DNA of 64,000 nt, taken from positions 2,367,248-2,431,247 of the forward strand of contig VZRN01004184.1 of NCBI GenBank assembly GCA_013397935.1, given 5' to 3'. Under the pieces are notes generated by a model that was given only the letters and a program-made list of their open reading frames with translations, had not been told where the DNA came from and did not search any database. A program made the translations under genes and the position numbers. Positions 1-12,780 of this stretch are shown here, one piece after another (positions within the stretch are counted from its first letter, which is position 1; each line of letters opens with the position of its first letter). Origin of the DNA: Dasyornis broadbenti. Lineage: Eukaryota > Chordata > Aves > Passeriformes > Dasyornithidae.

Positions 1-1401
1 ATTGTCCTAATACTGCCTCAAATAACAGGTAAATGAGATAAAATACTCAGCAGAGGTTACATTCTTCAAGGGGCTTCTGAAACTCAGCTGAATCCTACTA
101 ATAGATATGTCACATGCAATATATGTCATATGAATATACACTAAATATGTACCTTGTAATACACAGAAAACAGGTGCTAAAAGACAAAAAAAAAAGAAAA
201 AGAACATATGACAGTGCCCTCCTCATGTCTCACATGACATATATAAATTACTGGCAAGCAATACCATGTAGACTAAAACCACTACGTATACTTGCCCAAG
301 TTTTGCCTTTGCTATTAGGGAAAGCTTCATGGGCCAAGTACATAACAAACAGTACTAATCCATCTTCCCTGGCAACTGGCAGAACCAAGGACTGACGTCC
401 ACAAAACCCGCTTCCAATGTCACTTTCCAATCTAGACTGCATACAGTTCATTCCTGAACTATGATTACTTAAGTGGAGGAATATAAAACAATTCATGTGA
501 ACATTTATAACCCTGAACTAAAATAGCTTGTAATCTCACTGAAAGAAAGGGCAAAGGAAGCAACACCTCAAATTCTGTCCTTATCTACCAGACAGGGCAG
601 CTGTCTCAGGCTGATGGTCTGATTTTCAACAACCACTTTCTGCATATGGGCAGATAAAGAACAACAGAAAAAGACTCTGAGTCTGCACAGGCCTTGTGCC
701 TACCTGATATATTTAACAAAGAAATATCTCAGGAATTTAATACTCACTCTTTGGTAACAACCTGGCAGCAAACACTAGTAAAAAAATGTAAGAGTTATTG
801 CAACAATTTTCTTCAGGCTTCCACAGCATCCAGTCAAAAGCATGCTACTAAATTTTGGGTTTAAACTTTCCCACTTTAGATCACTGAATATTTCTATTTA
901 GTACTCCTAGCAGAAGAAAGGAAAAGAATTGCAACTTTCCCACTGCTTCCTTAATTTTCGTCTGATGTCAAATTCACTTCGCCTGTACCCAGACCACAGT
1001 AAATTGATGAAGGGTCATAAGATAAAATCCATTTACACACCATGTAGGGAATTGCAGCACAATTTCTGCATATGGGTTGCATATTTCTGCATATGAGTCC
1101 ATGTGAATCAACATAAATTCTTGATGAGCATACACTTGCAAAAGCAATATATTAAACAAATTAATGTTAACTTTATCTGTAAAAGCAATACAAAATTATC
1201 TATGAGCTTAGTAGTTCCTCAAAAGAAATCACAATTCCATGACTTAGAATGTTAGAAATTTAAAATTAATATAATACATTTAACAGTCAATAAATACATC
1301 CTGCTGCACCTATTTTCACCACACACAACAAAACAATATTTTGATATGGTTACATAAATAGATTTGGAACATGCCTGAAAAATGGAAGGAAATTGCACTA
1401 C
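1..1401 (-). other. PRUNE2: PRUNE2 intron 5, partial
   Basis: Sequence beyond the splice donor of exon 5 (GT at 1400-1401 read on the minus strand). It is AT-rich. I found no match to the next expected PRUNE2 coding segment, so exon 6 must lie left of the window. No repeat family was recognised in this stretch. Confidence 0.8.
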
Positions 1402-1554
1402 CTTGTGCATTAAACTGAGTCTCCTGGAGAACAGAGATAATTTCCTCTCGTGGGGGAAGATCTGGAAACTTTTCCTCTAGGATTGACAGTATTTTCTCCT
1501 GTTGCTCTGTAATTCTGTCAGGTTCCAAAGACATGCACTTGAAGAGAATGCTTC
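1402..1554 (-). CDS. PRUNE2: PRUNE2 coding exon 5 (codons ~170-221)
   Basis: This 153-nt exon has an acceptor ending TTTCAG just above 1554 and a donor CAAG|GTAGTG at 1402/1401. It completes a Gly codon begun in exon 4, reads about 50 full codons and ends one base into the next codon (phase 1). The peptide begins GSILFKCM, contains EEKFPDLPPREE and ends QFNAQ. This matches my recollection of the mammalian PRUNE2 segment that includes SILFKWM and LPPRED. In the family this stretch links the DHH half to the DHHA2-like half of the Prune fold. The frame is intact with no stop, and the exon length and phase fit its neighbours. Downstream coding exons, including the large central exon and the C-terminal BCH domain, are outside the window. 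Confidence 0.95.
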
Positions 1555-4500
1555 CTGAAACATTGAAAGACAAAATATCAATGTCTTCTGTAAATATCAA
1601 AGAGGTGCTACAGAAACAAGAAGGTTTACTGTATTGCTTCTCAAGCACCTTACTTCTTGGAGGCTGTTTCCACTGAGAGTTCACTGAATTCACACCGAAA
1701 CATCCTCCTAACATAAAGCTCCTAAATATGAACTGGGTGCCTCCTCAGTGCCTCTTCTCCAGCTGACTAGCTGGTCCCAGGGCTGCCACAGTATGCTCTG
1801 TACACTAGCACAGCAGTGCAGCACAGCCAGCAGCAGCCGACGGGATAGCAGCCTATATTCCTCTCTCTAAGCATTAGACCAAGTGCTGGTGTGTTTTGAA
1901 ATAGTAAACCCACACTGTCAACCTCTTCCACAGATGCATCAGTGAACTTCTACAGAGGACATAAGGAAGAAATATTTTACTGTGAGGGTGGTGAGGCACT
2001 GGAACAGGATGACCAGAGAAGCTGTGGATGTCCTATCCCTGAAAGTGTTCAAGGCCAGGTTGGACCAGGCTCTGAGCAACCTGGACTTGTGAAAGGTATC
2101 CGTGTCCATAGCAGTGGTGTTGGAACTCAATTATCTTAAAGTCATTGGTCACTGTGGTGTAATTGACTCTGGCTAATTTCTTATCAATGGACGCACGAAA
2201 AAACACCAATTCGGACAATCAAAATTTTAAAATTTAAGAGAAACATAACCCAATAAATAACTTCATAGTGATTGGTATAGTCTTACAAGACAGAAGTGAG
2301 AGTGGTGTCTTTTCAGATTATCATGTCCAGCACATAAAGTCACCCTTTCATTTCCTGGAGACTGGGATCCCATTTATTAATATACCCAAGGACAGCATTT
2401 GTTTCCAAACACTCACAGTAAATTAAGGATAATAAAATCTTATACTTCAGTATTGAAATTATTTATTCTCTAGTGTGCACAAGACTATCAAACAAGTGTA
2501 TGATTTTATTTCATCATGCTGGGTCAATGAGCAAATGAGTACAACAATGTAAGACAAATACTGCAAAACAAAGTATTTAGGCTTTAACACAGAGCAAAAA
2601 GAGTAAACAAAAAACCTTGACACTGCGACCCTCAATCTCACTAGATAAGCTAAGACCCAAACACCTACTATATATCCATTTTTCCCTCCTCCTACAATAT
2701 TATCACATGAAATAACAGCATTTCTTCAAAATTCACAAAGCACTTGCAACACGAAATAATTGTGCCATGCTAAGTAAACACACCCTTATTAGACAAATCC
2801 TATGTGGATTAAACAATAAATAATGCTTAACAAGCCAAAAGTTGTTCCCCATCAGATATTAATTTCTGGAAATTCAAATACGTGAAGTTCCATTCTGTGT
2901 TTCTATTACAGACGTTGTAACTGCCAATATTCTTTTAACTCACAGCAGCACTTTATGTTAGTCTTAAAATCACTTTAAGACAATGCTCCTGCTCTATTTG
3001 ATGGTATAAAAATACTCAATAAATACAGACTGTATGAAAATCATGTATACTGATCCAGATTAACATTTCTAAATTCAAGTACCCAGATCTGGCTCCACAA
3101 CAAGCAGATTTCAGATTTCTACAGGTAAATAACTGATATATAAAGCACCCCAGATATCTAAACACGTTATCGAGGCCTTTCCCTAACAGGAAGAAAGTTT
3201 CTCAATCAGCAGCCTCCACAATATTTCATCTAACAATACCCCCTTCTTGTTCAACCCCCAGGCAGATAACAGTGCTTGTGCTATATTATATACTTTTGAG
3301 ATATATTCTGGTCTGTACCTTGGCAAGAGTAGTGACCAGAATGAGTTAGACACCCCACCGTACACTTTCAGTTAGCAGAGAGCTGCACCTGGATAAACGG
3401 CAGCTCAGGGACCAGGCTGCATGAAATATTTGAGCAACAGCAGTTTTCTGTTTTTCTTCCTCCAGGAAGAGAAAGGGAAATTGCCATGCACACACAAAGG
3501 AAATGGAGACTCCAGCAGAAAGTGCTGGATCAACGCGTGCTCAAATTCATCGTACCTACTGGAGGGAGGCTGCAGCATATCCTGTAAAGCCCTCCAGCAG
3601 CACTAGGGTGAGTTAGGCAGTCTGTCCATCTGCACAGAACCTCAGATACACAATGTATGAAACTTTTACCATAGTTGTGGGTGCTTCAGGGAATGGAACA
3701 TTTGGGTAAGACCAAGAAAAGAAAATTCTAATACAAACATACAGCAAAATGCAGAAGAACAAGAGATATGAGTTGTATATCCAACCAAGCTCACCAGTTT
3801 AGAAAGTGAACATGATGTGAGCTTCGCTCACCATAGGCAGACACATTAGAAAAGTTCTTTAAAGACTAGCGATTATTTGTCACTAGTCACAGTAATACTG
3901 TAGTGCTTGCAATTGATAACTTTTCTAATAGGATGAAAGCCAGAAAAGGAAAATTCTCAAATTACTAGGGTGTCAGCAAGCTCTAAGATCAACATTTACT
4001 TGTCCTTCAATACTATGACCATTCTTCAATACTATCTTCATTAGCAGGAAAGAAAGGCACACCTCTTCTCTCCCAGGCATCCTCACCATTCCTGTGAGGG
4101 TTAAGATTCCAGGCAGTTTAGACAAAGAGTTCACTTAAGGTACATTTGCTTGACCAAAGGTCAGTAGTTCATTTAGTCATACGCTGTCTTATAAATACCT
4201 GCTGTAAAAGCAATACATGGTCTCAGAAATCTCCTGCAGATTTAACTGCATGCTGGTGCAACTCCTCCAGGGTTTCTGAAAGCATAATAGTGGCTGCTCT
4301 GTCTGCTTACCAGCATAGAAAAAAAATATATAATAGCAACACAAGATTCAATATTATTTCTTTTGTACACCACACTTTACAATTTTTTTTTTTCCTGAAG
4401 ATGAGGTCACTAGAAAATAGGCTAAGGCTCTGGAAAAAATGTGCATTTTTATTCTTTTTTTTGCAAGGCAGTTTGGAAGTGAAGCATTAGTTTTGCCAAA

Positions 4501-7500
4501 AGCAATTGCTGTGCATTAATATTAAACATGATCTAATGAAGGCAGAAGTCGTTTTGGGAAAACATTAAGAACAGCACAAGCATCTCCTGAATTATAAGCT
4601 TCTGCCTGAGAGAAACAGTACAATGAAAATATAGGCATTTCTTCTGTCAAGATTTTGTTCCATAACCTGGAAAAACAAAGGACAGGGAAAAGGGGAAAAT
4701 CAACAGTCCCTAATGAAAAGTATACTTCAACACTCCTCCCCGCCTCCAAAAAACCACAATCATATATAAATATAACCATATAAGCAATCTTTATTGTAAT
4801 TAACAGGAAATGCGATTAAGCTGGAATAAAATGTAACTGGGGAGAAGAGAGGAGGAGCACTGCCTCCAAAAAAACTGCTTTCATATATTAAAAAAAATCT
4901 CAGTCCAAATAAGTGCAGTGTTTGGTGCAGGTCAAAATGATCCTTTCTTTCTGGCATATATATTAAGGATGAATCAATGCAGGACCATGTGAATCACTTT
5001 ATCAATGTACAAGACAGAACCAAAAAAAAAAAAAAAAATAGTGGCATAATTCCCAAAGTCCTTAAAAGGGTATTTCTTAACATTTGTCTGGTGGGCTAGA
5101 ATAACAAACTAATCTTCTCTACTGAAAGTCAGACTGACCCAACAGGGCATGAAAAGACCTCAACTACACAGCTCATCACCAGCAAAGCAGATTCACATTA
5201 AAAATATTGCTGATGCTCTTACCGGAAATCTGTCTATATTTACATGTTGCAGTTTGCACCTTGTGGCATCCTTCAAGGCCTTATACAAATAAACATAAGG
5301 AGGCATTTTTGAGAGTGCATTGACCCAAGATACCTGACAGTGAGTGCTTGGAAAAACATCTTTGCCAGCTGGCTGAAACAGAGAATGTAATGATTCAGCA
5401 GTTTAATGGATCTTGAGTTTGGCAACAGTACCCTTATAAACATCTCTGGGGAAATAAAATAATACAGGCCCAGGACTCTGGCAGGTTCTATAATTATTTG
5501 CTTCTGGCACAAATCCAGGGACAGCACAAGCTCTAACTTAAGGCAAATATGGCTAGATAACACTGACTTTCCAAGCAAACGCTACTCAAAAGACCAAGGA
5601 TAGAATTAGTTTATATCATGTCTTATAGGTAGACAAAGACACCAGAAAAGCATTCAGCTAAAAAAAAAAAAACTCTTCAAATATAAAAATGCCTAAATCA
5701 AAACCAGTCTGTTTTACAGGAAAAGTCTTTTCTCTTTACCTTTTTTTTTTTTTAAACATAAACAAGAATTAAAGTTTACTCAAAGTTGAAATGGGGCAGG
5801 TTATAAACATCTGACTTTTTAATTAAAATTTTAAAATTGCTAACAGACTTTAACAAAAAAGAAGTTTCAAAAACAACTGAACAAATGACGCTGTCTTGGT
5901 CACTACATGGTAATTATTAAAATGTGAGATTTTCTATTCTCTTACAATTCCCCTAGTGAAATATTCACTGGAAAGTCAGAAAATGAAAGAGGACTTCCTA
6001 GCTCAGAGACTCAGATAATAGCATCTCTCAGTGTTTTTATGAAAATAAAATCCTAATTCTTAGCACTCAGACTTCTCCTTTGGCCTTCTGTTCTCAACTT
6101 CACCTGAGATTTAGACATACTAACCATACACAGATTTACATTGGAAGTAACGTAACAAAATGCGAAAAACACAGTAGAATCTCTTCACAGCCTCTGTGCC
6201 TGTGAAGTGCCACCAGAGAGAGGTGACAACCTGTGAGTCCCTACATACTCATTCGTCACTAGTGAGAATGAAACAGCCACCCCTGCTTCCAGACCACAGT
6301 ACATGGTCCCTTTGTTTCCTATGCCATGGTGAGATGAATTAAAGAAGCTACACCTCATGATAAAAGACCACTATACATACAGAGCAACACAAATGCTGGA
6401 CTTGGCAGGCTGTATTTAATCTTTTATTTTCAGACTGTTGTAGTTTGATCTGCCATTTACATATACTAATATCTATGATTTTTAAATTTTTAAAAATTAA
6501 TCTTGTCAAAAAAGTAATAGGTTCACTGACTTTTCTAAATTGGTAATGAAAGGTTTCGTAAGTACCAAAAACTTTTTCTGTTTTAGGAGACCAAGAAGAC
6601 TTTCTGCATTGCTTCACCTTTTATCCATATAAGCTGCATTGCTGGGAGAAGCAGAAAAGCATCAAGTCTCAAGGGCAGCTGTGTTTTGTTCATTCCCTAG
6701 GCTTTGCCAGTCACTTCTCATACCATGCAAAAGAAGGCATGCAGGGACTTTTTAACCACTAAGTTCCTCAGACATGCACTACCAAACATAATAATCAAAA
6801 TGTGGTTACTTATTGATGAAAAAATAAAAAATTAGCTACTATATTCCCTAAAACTGGAAGTGTTATCTCTAATGCAAACACTAATAAAAGCACTTTATTT
6901 TAATTTGGATATAGATTAGAGGCACAAAACATGCTGACACAGACACATATAGTACTTGAACATGTTCTTGAACATTATTTAGACCTCTCCTTCTTGACTC
7001 TCCACCAACAAACAAGTACCTTGATATTCCCCAAAACCCTTTTTTTTTTTTTTTTTTTTTTTTCTGCCTCCAAAACTAATTATTAGGCTTGCTCATTTGC
7101 TTAGATTCCCGGAGAGTTAGTCAACAGAAATTTGGAGCTTACAAAAACATTTCAGGGCAGGTTAACTAAAGCTTGTTAGCATGGAAAGTTACAAGAGCAG
7201 GCTAAACACTGTGTTACTGTTAATACTAATTCTATGGAATATATTTTTTTTAATTAACTTTTGTAATTTCTTATAACATATTTATTAGTTATCACAGTGA
7301 TAAGTATAATGATAAGCCAAGATTGCTGTTGCTTCTGAAGTCTAAATGTAGACAAGTTTTCATAATCCTCATTAAACAGATATTAATTTCTTAACAGGAC
7401 ATTTAACAGTTTCACATAATTAAAACTTAGAACCTAAAAAACCCATTGAATATTATTAAAATTCAGTAAGTAACTTAAAAGCAGTGACCATTCTTTCCAG

Positions 7501-8102
7501 CACCAGTTTTATTTCCAACTGGAAAGTTTTGATGCAGCAAATAAACTAAGAAAATGAATACAAGACAGAGAAGAAAATACTTCTGATTGTTGAAGCCCAC
7601 CCCCTCTTTGTACTCTACAAGACATACAATGCAAAAGAAAAGGAGAGCATAATGAAGATTTGGTAACACTATTTTTAAACAGCAAAAGTTTTGCATCACA
7701 CCATTAAAACATCATTCTATAAAAAAGTACCACCACTGGGAGGGAGAAGCTTTAACTTGTAAATATTAGATTCCAATCCATATTGTTGTCCACAATGCCC
7801 CTGGAATCAACGAACTGCACAGCTTTTCCAGCTACCCAGCTGGTATGTCGACAGCTTCATTTAATATTCTTGTCTAGTGATACAGCAAAGACCTCTCATG
7901 CCTATTTTTAAATGCACATTTTTAATATTCAATATAATGTTACTCTTTAACAAACTCTTTACTCCCTGCTTCTTTTATGAAGCTTCCTGTGGTCTTTAAA
8001 GGGATTGTTAACCAAAGAATGGATCACACTCTTTCTGCATGAGCAAATTCAGAAACACTCCATTAAACCTTTCAGTATTTAATATAAAGAGTAATCTCTC
8101 AC
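1555..8102 (-). other. PRUNE2: PRUNE2 intron 4
   Basis: About 6.5 kb of AT-rich intron between exons 4 and 5. It contains one CR1 3'-end fragment near 1957-2150 and simple homopolymers, such as an A run at 5022-5038 and a 24-base T run at 7040-7063. Short open frames are scattered through it, but none resembles a known protein. Nothing else was recognised. Confidence 0.85.
1957..2150 (+). mobile_element. CR1 LINE 3'-end fragment
   Basis: The plus strand reads the characteristic CR1 3' region. It starts with a GACATAAGGAAGAAAT-like segment, then TGAGGGTGGTGAGGCACTGG, a CCAGAGAAGCTGTGGATG block, TTCAAGGCCAGGTTGGA, GAGCAACCTGG, and an eroded TTGGAACT...TTAAAGTCATTGGTC end. It is about 190 bp long, 5'-truncated as CR1 copies usually are, lacks the terminal ATTCTATGA units and has diverged. 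It lies antisense to PRUNE2 within intron 4. Confidence 0.85.
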
Positions 8103-8266
8103 CTCTGAGGAGATAAGCCAGTTGCTGAGTGATTAACTCTGGTGCCTTTTGAAGAATCTCTTTTACGACTAAAGAGGAAGAAGACGCTTGTAACTCCAGG
8201 CTCCTGTCACATTGCTCATCTGGATTGATGACTTTGACAACAGCTGATTCCAAACTTTTATCCTCA
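8103..8266 (-). CDS. PRUNE2: PRUNE2 coding exon 4 (codons ~115-170)
   Basis: This 164-nt exon has an acceptor TTGATAG|TGAGG above 8266 and a donor CAGAG|GTGAG at 8103. The first base completes a Ser codon started in exon 3, and the last base starts the Gly codon finished by exon 5. The peptide starts SEDKSLESAVVKVINP, continues through ASSSSLVVKEILQKAPEL and ends QQLAYLLRG. It matches mammalian PRUNE2 at nearly every position I can recall. In active Prune and other DHH enzymes the equivalent region follows the DHH motif, leading into helices that shape the metal site. Here it is a structural remnant of that fold. No frameshift or stop is present. Confidence 0.96.
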
Positions 8267-9530
8267 CTATCAAGAAAATTTAAAAGTTATATATACATAT
8301 TTATCTTTATAGCTGCTTAGACAACCCAGTAAAAAAAGTGCAACAATTTTTTTAAATTCTGGACTACAACAGCATTGTTATAGCTACTTGAAGTCTGCTA
8401 TAAAGCCAAAGGATGTCACAGAGGTCCTAAACATGCAATTTTTAAAATTAAGTGTTCAGAGTCCTTTTACTGCTAGATACATCACTAAGTATGACATTTC
8501 CCTGATCAACATCTACAAAACCTAGTAATTTGAAAAAAAGTATTTGTACATGTGCTGAAAATAGCCCTTTTTATAAAGAGAAAATTTAGAATTTTCCCTA
8601 CTGAATATTCTGAAAACTTACAATTTTTTTTTTTTTTTTTGCATTTAGATATTTTATGTTTCAGTTTACAATTGCAGTAACCAGGCCAAATTAATTTTAA
8701 TAATAAAATACTAACCATAATTCTTTAGAAGGAAGAAAGACAGGAGGGATAGTAATAAACAAAAAGCAAATCTTACAATTAAATATTACTTTGAGGAGTG
8801 AATGATGCACTTAGTTGATGGCAGTTAATACATCAACAGCTATGAGATTCACATATATTTATCTCTTCAGATTTTCCCCTCTTTTACTCTAATCAATAAA
8901 CTTCTCAGAGTACATTGGGGCCATAGGATGCTGCTTGACTTAAGTGAAGTTCTAAGGAGAGCTGGAAGTAAACAGTATGCTTTACTCTGGGCAAAACAGG
9001 AAGGCCATTATAAAGAAGTTCTCCATAAAAGATTCACAATGGACTTGTAAATAGTTCCTCTTAAGGATGGGTATATGGACTGCGGTCTTCCAGAGAGCAA
9101 CTCTGAGCCTTTTGAAAGGCTTTAGCTGGTAAGGACCTAAATAATCCATCAGCTATCTTAACAGTCCATATGCAAATGTCTGGGCACCTGCAATTCAATA
9201 TAAGAGCCTTAAGGGAAAGCTAACTAAGAAGCAGGAAGAAACTCTGATCTCTTATCTACCGGCCACAGGAAACTTCCAGACTATTAAACTAAATGAAGAT
9301 ATCTACTCTAAGCTGTGTGAAAATACAAGTTTCTTAAAAATGGAAGTTCCATTAAAAGCAATGCAAAGATGACCATTCACCTTGTTACATTTATTGAACG
9401 TAATATATCTTAGCTTCCTTTTTTTAGGTCTGTGTTTACATATCAATATCAGTATTAACATAGAAAAAAAGTAATTTTTGAAACATCTCAAACTCACATA
9501 AGCCATTTTATTGTACATACAATGTAATAC
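8267..9530 (-). other. PRUNE2: PRUNE2 intron 3
   Basis: A 1264-bp AT-rich intron with GT-AG ends. It contains a 17-base T run at 8624-8640 and no repeat or secondary exon that I can recognise. Confidence 0.9.
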
Positions 9531-9733
9531 CTTGTCAGCATGTTGCTGTTTACAAGTGTTAAAGACAATTTCCCTTCAGCATTCAGCTGATGCAAATTGA
9601 TTTCATCTCGGAAGATGTGGAATGACTCTGGGATATTCAGCTCCTCCAAAATAAATCTTGTCTCAGTGAAGTGGCTAAAGTCTCTTCTTTGTATGTTCAA
9701 CACAGGTAAACAAAGAACATCTGGAGGACTGAC
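9531..9733 (-). CDS. PRUNE2: PRUNE2 coding exon 3 (codons 48-115), RDEINL motif
   Basis: This 203-nt exon has an acceptor GTTACAG|GTCAGTCC above 9733 and a donor GACAAG|GTATTA at 9531. It reads 67 codons in phase 0 and leaves two bases (AG) for exon 4. The peptide starts VSPPDVLCLPVLNI, passes through FTETRFILEELNIPESFHIF and contains RDEINL (residues ~89-94), equivalent to the acidic motif II of Prune-type DHH phosphoesterases. The next motif position reads LVNSNML (residues ~107-113). Catalytic PRUNE1 has a DHH triad there, so the metal-binding triad is absent (N109-S110-N111). Loss of DHH fits PRUNE2, which I recall also lacks it in mammals, and argues against pyrophosphatase or phosphodiesterase activity of the PRUNE1 type. 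Confidence 0.97.
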
Positions 9734-10213
9734 CTGTAACATAGGTGTGCATTTGTCAGAACTGCATAAAATTGGACCTGTTTTAGATCAGGAAGATATT
9801 TTAACAGAGTGAGCAATTAGAAACAGCCTGGATTTTCTGCTTGGGGTTTTTCTCTGTTTGGGATTCTTTTTCCCCTTGACTTAATTAAAATCAAAAATAT
9901 TTTGCTTTTATTTTTGCTCATCTGTCTCCATTTGCTTCCTACAGAATACCTGGGAAACCAGAAGAGGAAAAGGATAAGGAATGAAGCACAGGACTGATTT
10001 TTTCTTGCTATTCAATAAGTCACCTAATAACCACTCATTCATTTTTGTATGGAAAGAAATGTAGATAATTTCTATTTTAAAAACTTACCTCTGATAATAA
10101 CAAAATTACTGTCCAGAAAAAAAGTGTTTTTACCATAACTGACTTAACAATAAGATGTCTGTAAAAACCTAGAACAAGTGAATTAAGACCACTCAGTCCA
10201 ATTTTTCCATTAC
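9734..10213 (-). other. PRUNE2: PRUNE2 intron 2 (short)
   Basis: A 480-bp intron with GT-AG ends between exons 2 and 3. No repeat or regulatory element was recognised. Confidence 0.9.
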
Positions 10214-10318
10214 CTTGTCTAGAAAGTAGGCATAGGCCAGGGTAGAAATAAGTGAGTCCAAATCACAGGGTTTATTCCCAAGAACAACATGGACTTTTTC
10301 CAGGCGTTTGCTCCTGCT
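10214..10318 (-). CDS. PRUNE2: PRUNE2 coding exon 2 (codons 13-47), CDLDS motif
   Basis: This 105-nt exon has an acceptor GTTACAG|AGCAGG above 10318 and a donor GACAAG|GTAATG at 10214. It is exactly 35 codons in phase 0 at both ends. The peptide starts SRSKRLEKVHVVLGNKPC and contains CDLDS (residues 30-34), the first DHH-family motif, whose two Asp residues (31 and 33) coordinate metal in active relatives. The exon closes with AYAYFLDK. The first codon could be read with the neighbouring AG instead (CAGAG|CAGG), but that would break the reading frame with exon 1. The match to mammalian PRUNE2 (NRSKRLEKVHVV) fixes the identity and frame. Confidence 0.96.
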
Positions 10319-11076
10319 CTGTAACACATTAGAAGAAAACTGCAATGAGTGGAAATGATGAAAAAAGGTCAAATCACCAGGACATTTCAAAAGACAAGTA
10401 AAGTATCACCCTTTGTTCTCAGCTGTAGTATTATTCACTGCTGGTTGAAGGAATACACTTACTGAGGGATCAGACATTCCTTGGCTTCATAGCTCCCAAG
10501 AAAGCCAAAAACTAAGTTTACAAGAGACTGTAGTCTATAACCCAATGAGGTCTGAACCTGACAGAAGTCCCTTTTGCAGGAAAGTAACTGATAAGCAACA
10601 GCTTCATGTACATGTGGAAAAAACTTCTCAAAACACCTCACAAATCCATTAAGAAAAACAGTCCAAAAGAGCATGGAAATACACAAAGCAAAATACACAA
10701 CAAATAGTATGTAGCCAAGTTATAATTTTAATTTTACCCTTTTTTATTTACTTAGCTGAAATCAGTAACTAGACAAAGTAACTGGCTTTCACCCTGAATC
10801 TTCAGAAGATGAACACAGTTGAAGTGCTAAGGGTTTTGAGTTTGTCTCATTAGCAAAGGAAACTGCATTTAATAAAATTAGGAGTCTTCCAAACAAGAGG
10901 AAAAGAGAAGACAAACCTACTGTGTGAAAACATATATTGCAGGGAGGGGTCTACATTTTTCATAATTGCATAAACAAAATATAAGACCAATTTCTTCTCT
11001 TGTGCACATCATTAGTGTGTTAGAGCTATTAGTTTTCTTTTCCACCTTCTCAAGCCACATGTTGGGACACCAATTA

Positions 11077-12168
11077 TGTCATGGTTTGAGCCTGGCCAAA
11101 TGCCAGGTACCCCCAAATTTACACACACACACACCCAGGGCTCATGAGTTAAGACAAGGAAACCTGGGAGAAGATGCACTCAAATGGGCAAAACAGGACT
11201 ACCTTAGGTTGCAAAGTGATCTAATTTATTGCTAACAGAGTCAGAGGAGTAAATGAGAAGTAAAATAAACCCTTCAAAGACACCGTTTCTCCCCTCACCC
11301 CCCTCCCTCCTTCCCGGCAGCTGCACAGGAGAACAAGGCATGGAGTGGGGGTAGGTCAGTTCATAACCCAGATCTTCTTCTCCTGCCCGGGGGAGAGGCT
11401 CTTTTCCTCTGTGTAGCCATGGGTCTCACTTGCAGCAGCCCGGCCGACACTGCGGCAACATAAGCTGTCCCCACGGGTAAACAGTCTCCCCAAAACTGCT
11501 GCAGTGTAAGGTCCATCTTCCACAGGGTACAGACTACCGAGGCCAGGCCATTTCCACCTCGGGGACAAGGCTTCTTCTCTTTACCAGACTTCTGCTGGAT
11601 CACAGTCTCTCTCTCTCTCTCTCTCTCTGACACCCACCCATTCCACTGTGGCGCAGTCAGTTCAGTCTCAGGGTGCAAGTCAAGGCCTGTTTCTCCACTA
11701 GGACTCCCTCTGGACCACAGCCTCCTCCAGGGCATCCACTGGCTTCAGCATGGGCAAGTGGATCCAGGCATTCTCTGTGGGCCCCATGGGCTGCAGGGGC
11801 ACCCCCTGCTTCACCATGGGCCTCACCACGGCCTGCAGAGGCTGCAGAGCTCTGGCGCCTGGAGCTTCTCCTCCCCCTCCTTCTCCACTGACCTTGGTAT
11901 CTCCATGTTGTTTTCCCTCACATACTCTCACCTACTCCTCCTCCTCTGGCTAAGAGGGAAGTGCATGCGCCCATTGTTTTGATTTCTTCTCAAATATGTT
12001 TTTCAGAGAGGCGTAACCAACATCTCTAATTGGCCCAGGCTTGGCCAGCAGCATGTCCATCATCTCCGAGCTGGACATGGTGAAAACTTCGAAAAGCTTC
12101 ACGTAGGAGCCATCTTTGTGGGCCCCCCCTCCACTAGAAAAACCTGGGCCAAGCTAAACCAGCTAACA
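11077..12168 (-). mobile_element. ERV LTR, copy A (~1.09 kb, solo)
   Basis: Read on the minus strand, this is the same LTR as 32840-33922, with long stretches nearly identical by eye. The left end begins TGTCATGGTTTGAGCC, the inverted 3' terminus. The right end (CTGGGCCAAGCTAAACCAGC) is the inverted 5' terminus with its last few bases altered. An AATAAA polyadenylation signal lies at 11225-11230 on the minus strand. Flanking pentamers AATTA (11072-11076) and CATTA (12169-12173) look like a 5-bp target duplication with one change. No gag, pol or env sequence adjoins it, so it is a solo LTR. It contains a (CT)n run near 11607-11629. It lies in the sense orientation relative to PRUNE2 and so could supply a polyadenylation signal or promoter in intron 1. 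Confidence 0.85.
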
Positions 12169-12780
12169 CATTAGTGTTAAGCTAGTTGCATGAAAACATT
12201 ACAGTTTATTTTCTTTCAATGCTCCTTAACTGGTGTAACATATCTGACTGATGCTAAGGAACGTTACAGAACCAAACACATACAAGGAAACATTTTTTGT
12301 TGTTGGCATGTACAGTTGACGTACTTTTGGCTATTTTTAATTGGAATTCTGAGTATCAAATAAATTTTAATCTTTCAACAGAAGCATGTAATTATTACAT
12401 TACTCTTAATTTTATAAATTTGCCATTTTTAAGCTAACCTTTTTTCTCTGTGTCTAGTCTTAGTTTCACCTGGATATAAAGAATAAACCTAGGTTCTCTT
12501 TCCCTTAATGGAATACAGTCATCAAAACACCTTTAGGTAATCACACCAGGACACATATTCTCCATTCCCTATATAGCAGGAAAGATAGACAGCCTTCTGA
12601 AGAATACAGTCACTGGAACAGATATGCTCATTTATGCTCTAAGTCTTCACCAGCAACAAACTGTCTCCATTTATCTCTTTCCAATATAATTTTTTGAATA
12701 TGGTCTTCTGCTGCATGCATTTTGGATTGATTTGCCAACATAAAGAAAGCAAATAAAGCTTATGAGCTCATGCTTTTTTA

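Noticed and set aside
1..1401. PRUNE2 exon 6 in the left end
   Set aside because: No frame in either the 7-207 or 974-1159 minus segments matches the expected PRUNE2 continuation after NAQG, and no suitable splice-bounded exon was seen.
11361..11982. Several 67-124 codon frames near 11.4-12.0 kb
   Set aside because: They lie wholly within LTR copy A and reflect its GC-rich repeated content.
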